NCBI GenBank assembly: GCA_003116995.1
Contig: BDSL01000042.1
Span: 310,001-374,000 of the forward strand
DNA: 64,000 nt
Origin: Yamagishiella unicocca
Lineage: Eukaryota; Chlorophyta; Chlorophyceae; Chlamydomonadales; Volvocaceae
Direction: 5' to 3'
In this document: one piece after another, positions 12,540 through 24,600 of the stretch
Layout: every line of letters starts with the position of its first letter
Numbering within the stretch: position 1 is the stretch's first letter
The notes under the pieces: model-generated
Seen by the model: the letters and a program-made list of their open reading frames with translations, nothing else
The model's database searches: none
What the model was told of the DNA's origin: nothing
Made by a program: the position numbers and the translations under genes

Positions 12540-13420
12540 GGGAGTCGGGCATTTCGTCGCCAGCAGAATGGCCTTCGTCCGGCCGTCCAGCCTGGCCGCC
12601 GCTGCAACCATTTTGAGCACCTCCCTCACGAGACTTTGGGGCGGGAAGGCCCACAGAATCTTGCCCGCCAAACGAACTTGCTGCGCCATCACGGACTCCT
12701 CTGTACGAAAGTACACGCTACAGCCTGACTGCTTATTGAGGCCCAGGGCGTCGCAGCAGCTGTCGACGCTGGGCCAGTACGGCCCGTTCGTGCCCGTTCC
12801 CCACCAACTTCTGAAACACCGACGACTTCATGAGAGATTCTTAGACCCCGCTACTGCCAGCTGCCAGCTGAATGGATCCGCCCGCAACTTCTCCACACCC
12901 GCTATGTGCTCTGCCCAAATTCTCCAAACTGATGGCTGATTTCCTGCTCTGCCAGCTGCCTGCTGATGCCGCGCCCCACCCTGACGCTGGTCGACCCTTG
13001 TTTGATGGCGGCCACTGCCTGCGTGTTGTCGCAGCGGATTAAGACTCACTCCCCCCCAAGCTGAGGCTGGCATCCGTAAAGATGACGGCGCCATCCGCCC
13101 CGCAAATAACCTCCCCTCTCACCAAGTCGAGCGTGGCTATCGTGCTGCGCTTAACGCCGTCCCATAGACAGGAGTCTGCCCGCAACATGTCCCATCAGAA
13201 CCGCAGGTCATCCATGGCCTCTGCCAACAACCTTGATGCTGCAGGCTGTGGCTGCACGGGCGGAAAGAGGTAGTCATACAACGCTTGCAAGAAGGCCCGG
13301 CCCCAACGACATGCCTGGGCGATAGAATTGAGGCGCCCGAACACTGACTCCAGGGCTGAGCGCTGCACCGCGCCTGCGGGTGCCGTGTCCAAGAGCGCCC
13401 GCACGTCCAAGAGTGCCCCG
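12540..13420 (-). mobile_element. Degenerate DIRS-like retrotransposon fragment (end of RT plus RNase H)
   Basis: Reading the minus strand across broken frames gives, in order: the end of the reverse transcriptase module (LESVFGRLNSIAQ, WGRAFLQALYDYL, about 13410-13270); an RNase H start (AVIFTDASLS, about 13090-13060); the RNase H core (IRCDNTQAVAAIKQGSTS, about 13040-12985); AEHIAGVEKLRADPFSW (about 12920-12865); and the downstream segment LWAFPPQSLVREVLK (about 12660). This order and wording is typical of DIRS-type elements, known from volvocine algae (Kangaroo, TOC3). In-frame stops and shifts show it is dead. No tyrosine recombinase or terminal repeats were found. Confidence 0.65.
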
Positions 13421-13669
13421 AAAAAACTAAAGGAGATACTTCAGAAATGGGGCCGCCAAGCGCGGCCAAACCCAGCCTTAAATACTTGCGCCCGGTGCCG
13501 TGTCCCTGCGCATAACTGCACTTTCTTAGTTGCGGCCCGGGAGGCCATCGTGGCAGCGGCCTAGCGTGATTCTGGCGCTTGCTGCCCCCCCTGAGCTGAG
13601 CAGGCCCAGACGCTCCGGAACTGAGCGGTCGTACGACACAAACAAAATTGATCGGAGCAACTACCACTA

Positions 13670-15650
13670 CTGAGAACCCAAACAGGTGGGGACAGACCGC
13701 GCCGCCTCAACGCTCCTTCAAACCCAATTGTAGTGGCCACCGGCTCCCTCCAAAAAACAATACGAGGGTGTCATAAATTATATGGCCGCACCATGCGATC
13801 GTGCTGACGGGCGGAAGTGGACTATCACAATTTCTCAATCGCACATGGGTACCGGTGTCGTGGTTGGTTAGAACGCCAGCTCCAAACGAGTGTCCAAGAT
13901 CTGCGGGACTAGACACTTGCTGCGAGTGAGGAGTTGGCTGAAAGTGCTTCATGCCGTGTAGGTCTTGGGGTTGGGGTGCAGCGGCTGACCAAGCCTGAGT
14001 GCAGCGGCCGACCAAGCCTGCATGCAGCGGCCAGTTACGGTGCGGTTGGGGTTCTGTTGTCATGCCCCACAGCAGTCTTCACCTGTCGCGGACACGCGGT
14101 CTCGACCTGTTGCTGGGTGGCGCGGGCGCGAGGCACCACAGCCCCGCGGACTGGCGCTACCAGCAGGCGGGCTGCAGGTTACCAAGCTGCAGGGTCTCAA
14201 GTTCCAAACGTAACGGCGGCGCTGACTGCGGCTGCGTCGACCTCGTGACCTATTCACGCAGCAAGGAGCCGCGGGCGTTCTTCAAGCGCGGTGTGCTACA
14301 TTGTGTACGTCAACACAACCAAGACAACCAAGCAGAAGAACCACGCCGAGGAGTGAGGCGTGGGTTTCTGCTAAGTACTCTGCGGCACCAACGGATTTGG
14401 TCAGAAGGGCCCTGCACACGACCTGGATCGCGAGATTCACACGTGTCCCTATCGCTGTCGAAACGAGTAGAAACCGAATCCATGACGCAATCAATCCTAA
14501 CAGCAACATAGGCGCTGTAGTTACGGCAACAGCATACAAGCAGAAACGCAAATGCCCTGGCTCCGGAACCAATGCCGGTGAAACGTCCAGGCTCCGGAGC
14601 CAATGCCGGTGAAAGTAAGTGCCGGCGCTGGGGCGCGGCACTGTCTTTTGTGCCTCCTTCAGTGTCAGGCAATATGCCCGATGGTTCTGCCTTTTGGTTT
14701 GGAACCCATTGTAATACGTACTACTACACGTACTGTGCACCATGTGCATAAGCTGTTATTGTTCGTCCCAACTACTTTACCAACAGATTGCAACCGTCTT
14801 GGCGAGGGAGCTACGTCCGCAGCCCACTCATGGCCCGCGAACTACTAACCTAAGCTACTACACCTACGTCGCTTGGTTGACAGAAGTAGCCCTTACTTCC
14901 ATGGTGACATTGTGCGTCACGAGTTTAGCTCATGACGGCTCATGAGAGCATTTTCCCTCAGCGACACCCAATCTAACGACAGCAGCAGTCGGCGCATATC
15001 CTAAAAAACCTAGAAGCAAACGTAGGGCTGATGGAATATGCGACTAGCAATCTCACCAGCGTAATCTCCCATTAATGTAGGGCATCATGATAGCCTGCGG
15101 TAGGTCTGACTGCTTCAAGCACTACCATAAATGGCATAAACTCCTCGAGACGATATGCCGCGAATCATACGAAAGGAGACGATGCGAATAATCCTTGTAC
15201 GATTTGCCAGCGGGCCTCGTTAAGGCTCGTGCATGCCAGCTTTCGCAAGCATGTGCATGATGTTCCCCACCTTATGCACCCACAGTAGCCCACAGTACGA
15301 ACACATAATCTCAACACATAATCTCACCTAACGTTATGACAACCTTAACTACCGTATGACAATGTCATTGAGCTCACTTGAACCCCTTCCTCCCCTTCCC
15401 TTCTCCATCTTAATGACCGCATATGCCGGCCAACGATAACTCGGTAAGGTGTTGCCATTCAAGAAAACATCCTTGTGCGTTTATGCAGGATATCCACTAA
15501 GCGCCTTTCTCCATGTATGCGCCTGAAGACAACAAGGAAGGCTTGGCTTGACCTAATACGCCTGGACTTGTAAAACATTAAGCTGAGGGCACAGCCGTGC
15601 CCGAGCTGTCGCATAAAGACGGCAGACACAACATTGCGTGTCCTCCGGCG
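13670..15650. other. Intergenic region 3' of the cyclase gene
   Basis: No convincing exon on either strand. It contains one copy of a dispersed repeat (14653-14714) and AT-richer sequence toward 15400. Short open frames here look random. Confidence 0.5.
14653..14714 (+). repeat. Dispersed repeat, copy A (ends GGAACCCATTGTAA)
   Basis: About 60 bp containing TGCCCGATGGTTCTGCC and ending GGAACCCATTGTAA. Related copies are at 45050-45118 and 45502-45551. A fixed right end with variable left ends suggests the 3' end of a retroposon family. Confidence 0.5.
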
Positions 15651-15657
15651 CCATTAA

Positions 15658-18600
15658 TTACCCGAACTGCGCTTCGACAGCTACAATACGGGTCTTCTTG
15701 AAATGAATCAACCGCAAGTGGCTGAACAGAAGAGGTGGCATTCCCAGCCGCTGCTCAGCAGCTCCCTCGACTGCCCCCTTCCGCGATGCACCCATATGGT
15801 GTCCGTCATCCCGCTGCACCTTTGCGACACCTGCCGCAAGTCCTGACCCGTCCGGCTCTCTTGGACATGTCAGAGCTCGCGTGTCCCCAACCACCTCCAC
15901 TGATGTGGTTCCCGTGTGGTTACCTGGGCCCGTAGGGCTGTCAGCAATCTCGGCCTTGCGACCGCAACTGGACGACTGGTTCGGTACGGATGACGCCGTG
16001 CACAAACGGCTGATTGCCACGGGCGCAGAAGGGGCTAGCCCGCTGCAGCTCTTAGGCAGGGTTACGGGAAGCGACCTGGTGACTGCTTGCAGCGGTGGCG
16101 GCTCCGCACGGCCCTCGATATCATCAACATCATCGTCATCACCATTGCCATCGGCAACTTCGCCCGTGACTGCCACGTACCTGCCACCGCTTTCCGCCTC
16201 CATGTCCGTGCACGGGCCCGTGAGTTGCGCTTCGCCGCCGCCGCAGCTCCTGCCGGCCTCAGCCGCATTAGCCACACCAAAAATGGATTGGGGCTTGTCG
16301 GATCTCTTATTCATCAGGCTCTGCAATCTAGCCAGCCGCACCACCGAATTTGGCAGTGAATGCGGCTGAACCGGCAGTGATGCTTCCGGTGCTGCTGTTG
16401 TTGCTGCTGCACGCTCCGTCCCAAGCGAACCGCCTGCGACGTTGAGCCGCTCGCCAGCTGCGCTGGCGGGCTGCTCGGTAGCAATCCCATTTCGTATGGA
16501 AGATGAAGCGCCCGTGTTATTAGTGCCTGCCGTCGGCCATATAGACGCGTCCTTGTATTCCATACCATGAGCGCTAACGCGAGTAACGCCGTCTGGGGAG
16601 GGCGACGCATCAGGTGACCGATCCAATGCTGCGAAGCCTTGGAGTTGTCCGCTCCTCATACTTGCACCCCTCAAGGCCGCCTTGAGCCGCGCCATGTTCA
16701 ACCCTGAGCGCAGATTGCGCCCGCTCTGGTGCTCTGCGCTGATGACCTGCTTATGCTCCCACAGTTGGGGCCCGAACGCCGGGTAGCGGCCGAAGGCGCT
16801 GCTGCCCGCCGCCCAGCTGTTGACCCTGGTCACAATCCCGGCAGAGCTGGCTTGGTTGGCCTTGCCGTACTGGCTAGACCCCTGCGAGCTTAACGGCTGA
16901 ATTAGGTTGCACAACCCTGTGGGAGGCTTGCGTGTGGCCAGAGCGTGGAGGCGACGACGCGTGCTTGAAGGAGCTTCCGCGTTGGTGCTGTCAGGCCCGC
17001 CAGCGGCCATGTAACTGAGCTGCAACAGGGACGTCTTGAGCGCAGCCAGCTCTGGGTTGCCCTTCAGAGGAGATAGTTGCGGGGAGGGCCGCCGTTGTTA
17101 GTGCAGGTGTGTGATCCCAATCACATGTGCTTCGTGTCGCTGTCGAGAGCGGCTTTTATTCAGTTGCCTGGGTCATTCAGAACAAACAAACACATCCTCT
17201 GCGTGCCGGGAGGACCCACCTCGCCCAGCACCGCCTTCGCGACGCTGAAGCTGACAAGCACCTCATCCCAAGATGCGTACATCGCGAGGCGGCCGGCCGT
17301 TTTGCAGGCCCCACCCTCGTACCAAAGTTGACCTTGGAAGGTAAGCCCAGTCTGCGTATGCACAAAGGCAGGAGCGGCGGCGGTACGGTGTTCATTCGAC
17401 ATTGCGCAGCGTTGAGAAAGGCGTCCGCAAATCTTGTCGTGCGGGTGAATGGGTGGTACATATCGCGGTGTATCTGTACGGAGGATGCATCATACGGCGC
17501 CCAGGAACGCATGGTGCCGTGGACGACGCGTGCAAGGCGTGAAGCAATCCCAACGCATCTCGAGTATGTCGCCTTGGTGCGTTCAGAACCCCGCATTGCG
17601 ACCCGCGATGCGACTCATAACACGGCAAGCAAGCGGTCGTGCTGGGCACTAACCTTTGCAATGCCGATGTCGACACCACCGCGCATGACCATTCCCGTGG
17701 CGCATACGGACGTCTTGTCCACCTTCGACAAAGAGGTGGACAAGACGTAAATTTGGTGCCGTGGGTGTCTGGTCACCATCGGACCACGATGGAGCGAACG
17801 ACTTACACCGGGTAGCAAAACCTTGCACAGCAGGTCAGGCAGCTCCAGCTATTGTTGGAATACAGACCACAAGCACGATCGGCATGCCTCATATCCATTC
17901 GCATGAACTTACCTCCGTTTCCATGCTGTTGTGGACAGGCACCGCGTGGTGATGCCCGTCGATGGTCGCCAGGTCGCGTTGCAAAGTGAGAAGCCACCTG
18001 CGCGTTTCCAACCAATCACGGTGCAGGATCATACCTCTCACCAGTATGGGATACTGAGCGGGGTAGAGTGTGTTTTAGGAGAGCATATATGGTACAGGTA
18101 GGGTGTGTTTTGGGAGAGCACATACGGTACAGCTAGAGTGTAATTTGGAAGAGCACATACGGTACGCATCGCCTCATCTATATTGTATTTTGTCCCCGAC
18201 AAGGCCTCTTCCGTTTGGCCATTAGTTCATCCGACGAGGGATCTTAGCACGAGCGCGCCCGTCCGCATTCGCAGTCTTAATGAGTGACACAGCTAGTGCG
18301 TGCCCGCCGCATGTCTGGCGCGAGGCACCGAAGAGTCGAGCCAATCGGCCATGGCCACATGGCGCCCGGACAGTACGACACAATGTACAGCAGACCCACT
18401 GACACACAAGGATCACCTGACAGCGGCGGCTGGTTCCGTAAAAACGGCTTGTAGCATTCCGCGTTGCATCACCGCCTGCAGCCAGGCAGGGGAGTGTCAG
18501 TGCGACGTTAATAAGAGAGGTTCAACAGGGTTCAGCCTAGGAAGAGGTTCAACAGGGTTCAGCCGAGAGTAAGTACGGATAGGTCTGCATTCAATAGGTG

Positions 18601-21600
18601 GGGTGACTGGTACCAACGTCGGCTGGGGGCAACCAAGCGACCCTCGCATGGCAACAGGGCTGACGGGCCGAAGATGCAAGTCAATAGCAAATGCTTGGAT
18701 TGTGCGGACCATCTGGAGCCATTGTGTGCAACCCAATGACGGAAGCTGGATTACACTTTCCGAACCTAGCTCCTCTGGATTCACGTCCCTCTTGATTTCA
18801 CGTGCACCACCTTCAGGGGTGCACGTGCCGCTTGCGTGTGCCTTCCCACCCTGTGCCCTTTCCCCACGCATCAGACCCACCAAGTAGCCGTTGTACTCGT
18901 TTGCCCGATCCTGAGCTCGATTCCTGGCACTTGAGCACATGCCATCGACCAAATCTGTCGTCTCCGTACCGTAGCTGCCTACGTCTTCGGGGGCTGCGGG
19001 CTCAGCTACATGTGCAGCGGCCACAACGACGTAGCCTAGCGGCGCTGCCAGAGCTCCCGGAGCCTGGACAGGCAGGGGCGATTGTACGCACAGCGGAACT
19101 AAACAGACGCGATGGGGCAAGAGGTGATTGCCCCACAATGATTGCGGCGATGTCAAAACCGGGGGCACATGCATAACGAATGGTTGCGTCGACGCTTGTG
19201 CAGCACTCGAAAAACTCCGTTTCTCCTTCCGACGGGACATATGTCAGCGGAAGAGGACCAACGAGTGACGTCAACCCGATCATGATCTGTTTGAATCGTG
19301 TCGAGAGCCACCCGCCCATCACGATCAGTTAGACCACTGGATGGGCGTAGCCACGTGGAGACATCCCGATTCACATGAGGGGCCGTGTAAGAAGCGAGGA
19401 TGTACGATAAGCCCGCCCAAGCAAGATCTCTGTTAATCACACCGACTGATTCTCGCGGACATTCATGAAGCACACGAGCGAGGCACACAACCCAGGGACA
19501 CTTTGGTTACGTGGCATACACTTTTGAAGGTACACGCTACCCTCCTATTTGATACTGCCGGTATACGCTATCTGGCAGACACACACGGCTGCTTGATTCT
19601 CCGTGCAGCTTCGCGCCTGAAACCCACCTTTACGGTGTGCGTGCGCGGGGCTGCCATAAATGCCATGCGAGCCACGAGTGAGCGATTAAACAAACTGTAG
19701 ACCTCAATTCCCGCTTCTCCCTCCTTGAGCACATGCTGACCGCTGTGGATGATCACACCGGACTCCGACTGGAGGAAGGCAGGGTCCAGAGCTTGTAGCA
19801 CAGGCGTGGAGAAGGTAATTTGGCCGCCGCGGCCAGCATCGCTGATGCCCTTTGCAAGCCGCAACACCGACCCCGAGTACACTGTGCGTTGACTGGCTCG
19901 GTTGAACTGTACCTCCGCCGGGCTGAGATCGCCGTAATGGTACCCAATGCGGACCCGGAGCCCTCTATGATAAATAGGGGCAACAGCACGCACGTGCTCA
20001 TCCGAGGCTGGGAAATTTGCTGCGTGGTGCGTGTTCTTCACCCATGCGGGCTTGGCATGCTGATACACACGTGTGTGTGAAGAAATGATACGAAGATACG
20101 TCACTGCGATCCGTGGTCCAATGCCGATACCGTTTGGGTCGCTTCAGGAACAGCAGGAATTGAAGCAGATAGTGTTGCTTATTAAATTGTAAAACGCAAT
20201 GTTTACATGAGTTCATCGGTTGTGCTACCAGGGCCCTCAGTACCCTGCCCACATCGACTTGCCTGAATATTGCGACCTCATCCGCCTTGGTGCTCGCCAC
20301 TGCCTCCTGCTGGTGGACTTCGGGATAGACGGCCGATGCCAGGGCACGGAAACTAATACATTCCAATTGCTGCTCCTGGTGTAGGACCAGCTCGTCCTCT
20401 ATCGTATGGCTGGTGTCATCATATTGATCGAGCTTTGCGCGCTCCGACGTTAGTGCAGGAATGGATGCCCCGGTGGCGGACAAACTGTTGCACAAAGAGC
20501 CGTTAAGCGGCTGTCGGCCATCCACGCCCGGTCCCGAGGCACTGATACTGGCTTCCATGGCCATTGCCAACGGCCTGCGGGCCAGCGGGTCATCCATTGG
20601 CCGTGGTTCGCTACTGTCTTGCACCGGTGGCCGCGCCAGCACACCTGCAACCTGCGTCTGCTGGCCTGCATCTTCGTAATCGGGCTGCTGGACAGTCATG
20701 TCCGAAAACAGCCGGGCTCGGCTGCTGTTAGGCGCGATGTGGGGCTGCGGGGTTATGCTGGGTGCACGGGAGCCTAACGGTGACGACCTCGCCGGCTTGA
20801 ATGCTGATAACAAGCGCATCCCCAGCCATTTACGCGCATTCGCATACGTATGCGTTTCCAACACGAGCTGGTCGCTGCCATGGAAGGGGATTTCCACCCG
20901 GCTCGTGCGGGAGGGTCGTCTTGGCTGGTCAGCAACCGGCAGGGTGGCTTCCTTGCTGGTCCTGCCTTTCGTCCCTTCCGCCGAGTGAAATAGCACCTGG
21001 TCCTGAATAGGCGCCACCGCTGCAATTGGCAGGGCCGAATGTGTAACGCGAGCGGCAGTGACAGGCAGTTTTGGTGGCGGCGTACACCCTGCGTCAGCTG
21101 ACACGCAGACACCGTTGTCCGACCCTAGCCCCTGGAAATTGCCGGTAGCAGGGGCTAGTGCTGAGAACCCATTGATGCACCGCTCGCTGCCATTTGGAGC
21201 CATTTCCATCGCACTGGATCGCCTTTCTCTGGCTGCGGCCGTCGTGATTCCCTCATGCCGCTGCATGCCCACCTTCGCCAACCGATCCACTGTGGGCAGC
21301 AGCAGCGTTTGTATTGTCGGACCGCACCCGTGGAGTAATAAGTACGGCAGCACCTCTTTGCTGTCGTACCGTACGGACAAGCTGGATGCGTACTGGCTGA
21401 TTACTAGCTCGGGAGGCCAGTCCAGCTCCAGGAGGGCCTTTTGAGCCCGTAGCGCAAAACGCGTGCAGTCAGTTACCGCGTGGAAGGCGAGGATGAAGGA
21501 GTCGCCTGCGAGCGGGAGTTTGTTGGAGCGAAGTAGGGTGCACGGTGAAGCCGATGCGCACTATGACCACACGCACGTTTAAATGACATTTTTATATTTT

Positions 21601-24600
21601 TTCACTCCTGACCACGCACGGCGTGATGGACATCAATCTCTTTCCCTGCAAAGTACAGATGTCGTTTCATGCGTGGTGTCGCAGGTGCTGTCCGCGCACC
21701 CAACCCTGCGTGAGCGGCGTTTACTTGCACCTAGGCGACGTTTCCTTTCTCGTTCATAATCTACAACCTGCGGGAACCAAACCGAGCTCTGCGGCCCTCG
21801 AGCGATCTAGCCGTGGCGCCGCTCTAATCTCCCTAGTGACTCATTTTGACGTGATAGTTAAATGTCAGGTATGTTCCTTTTTTAATGCGAACCAAGCTCA
21901 CCCTCAGTTGCGCTCTCATAGCCATTGTGCTGGCTTGCGCACGTCCGGATAGCGATGTGGTGCAGCTGGATGGCCCTCTGACAGATGTCCGCAGGGAGGG
22001 TCTCCCAGAGGCTCGTCGAGTCCTGAAGAAGGGACGCAGGGGTTCGGAGGCCAGGTGGGCGCGGTGTAAGGCGCGCACAACAAGGCGCAGGAGCAAGGTG
22101 TACAGGTGGTAGTGGTAGTCGACACCCCCTGGCCAACCAGTCGAAAGGCCAACCAGTCGAAAGGCCAACCAGTCGAAAGGCCAACCAGTCGAAAGGCCAA
22201 CCAGTCGAAAGGCCAACCAGTCGAAAGGCACATGTCAGGCAAAACGGTGCACGTACGTGCTAGATTGTTGCTACAGCTTGCATTCCCATGGAAGCCTTGT
22301 CACATTCGCACAGGCTACGGACCGTGGACAGCAGGGGCTAACAACCTGGTGCCGTCCCCGACAACCGGCGGCACATGTCATAGCCATATGTGCCGACGGA
22401 AGTGAACACATCATTTACTTACGCTACGCGCCATCATCATGTTGTTGCACATGGAAGCATAATCGCTTTTGCACCTTCTTAATTTAATAACAAATAATAA
22501 TATTACGCCGGCCGGAGCCTGGCGTGCATTAAGGGGTTGGGGAGCTGAGGGGCGGACTCCGCCCCTATATGCCCGCACCACCGGGGAGCACCAACGAATT
22601 TACTACTGGACATTGAGCATTAAGACGCGCATGGTTTCCCTATTAAATAGTCACTTTGGCTTTCTTGGATGTAAGCGATGTCACTGAACGTATGGACACA
22701 ATAGGTCACCTGGATATCTGTAACGCACAGCACCACCACGCCAGGCCCCGGGGCAACCACGGGGCCGTTGAGCTCCGTTGCCAGCCGCCTCCTGTGCCAC
22801 TTGACCAAGATGAACGCGATGATGGCGACGACGACAACACTAACCACCGACACAACCACGCCGATGACCAAAGGCTTGGATGATGGGTCTTCGTCAGTCT
22901 GCATGCATTCCGTGTGGGCGAGAATGTCATGTTAGGCCTAGGTACATACACGCGGCATTATTGCTAGCTAGCTTGTTTGGAAGCGCGATAGCTATGGCAC
23001 CGCGAATGCAGCCTCCGCCGCAGGACGTTGGCCTGCCGTACCTTTCGCGCCGCTTCCACGGTTGGAACGTCTACGAGACCGATTGACCTGCGGTAAAGTG
23101 GCAACATGACGTCTACACCACCATGGCTGCGTATCAGCTCGTTCACGTTCTGTATTAAAACGGCTTCCGCGCTGTCCAGTATCGTCGGATCCTTCATAAC
23201 CGTCTTCACAAACTGGGTCGTGTACCTCCTGCGCGCAACAGAAATAAATAAAAGGGTCGGCAAAGACGCCGCCGCGGCGCACAAAACAAAGTTGTAGTGT
23301 CGCTGCCTCACGCGGCTTCATTCATTCCACCGAACCCATCAACAATCGATCCAGGCATACTAAGGTTGGTGGCAGACAGGCGGCTGGTGCACTCGGCAAG
23401 GGGCGTTCGACGATGATCTTAGTGTGATCGTTCATACATTTGAGCTGCGGCATCCATGCCGGCTTTTCCCTCCCAGCGAGTCGCCAGTTTGCAAACTGCC
23501 CTTCGAGCCTTCTCCACTTACTTGAACGCGAATACGCCTGGAAACCTCAGCTCGAAGAAGGTGTTGGGCCAATCGATCGTCCTTCGATACTGCGCACACG
23601 AGTTGCGCAAGGTGCAGCAGGAGCCAGCAGGAAGATACGTAGGAGCGACGGTCATACGAATAAAAAACATCGCTTAGGAGAGAACGCTTACGTGCAGATA
23701 GATGCGCATATCGCAATCACTGTCTCGCTCTTTACATGCCTATCACCATGCATCCGTAGGCAGATCCGGCAGCATGTATACGGATTTTCGTTTTGCACAA
23801 TGACTGGACCAGCTTGCGACCGCCGCTTCGTAGGTTTCCGATATCACGTGCACTGCACGGCGGCATGGGGTGCACCCTGGGCAAATTCCGGGCGCGCCGG
23901 CAGAGGCAGGTGGCGCCCCCCGTTCTTCCTAACGCGCTTACATTAACACTCTGCTAGCTGGGGACTCGCGAGCCCTGATTGATCTCCACCATCGCTTCCG
24001 CCGCAGCAAGACCATATATGGGTAAACTACCCAAGGTACGTATGGGCTATGGCCACTACTCGCGTCTGCGCTCTGAACGCAAGCATTTCTCCTTTCGTAA
24101 TGCTGGGAGTGCTGGTGTATCACTAGCTATGCACGTGTTATACATAGTTATGACTTCCATACATTCATCTCCTTTCACTTAGGAACCAAGGACATGGACG
24201 TGAACAGGCTGTGTGCCCACTGTTGGACTCACGTACCTAGATACGTAGGCTCCTCCTAGCGACCGGCGGGTTTAACGTAAGCAGCAAGTAAGCACGAATG
24301 GAGGGCAACATGGTGTTTGACGATAGTATAGTATTTCGAGAAGCCTAATCAAACGGCGGTATAGCCCACGTACGTAGCCAATCAAAAACTTCGAATACCG
24401 CTTGATCAATGCTCACCTCTTCGAGATACGATATTGTGTTGCTGACATCGTATCCAGCTTGCGTCCAATCTTCCAAGCTGAGCTCCGAATATCGTGTTGG
24501 ACAAGCCTCTGCGCTTTCGCAAAGCAAGGAAAGGGAGTCGGCATATTTGCAGAATGGCAAATTGTTCGCTACTCAACATGCATGCTGTGCCATGTGTACG

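Noticed and set aside
14282..14749. 155-codon minus-strand hydrophobic open frame
   Set aside because: Overlaps a dispersed repeat; the hydrophobic stretches look compositional and there is no supporting splice or family signal.
17352..17600. Minus-strand frame with [21 protein letters not shown], at first read as a cyclase segment
   Set aside because: No phase-consistent splice sites join it to its neighbours; the exon at 17220-17351 follows 17654-17722 directly in phase.
22131..22226. CRISPR-like regular repeats
   Set aside because: Direct tandem repeats without spacers, in a eukaryotic intron; a minisatellite, not a CRISPR array.
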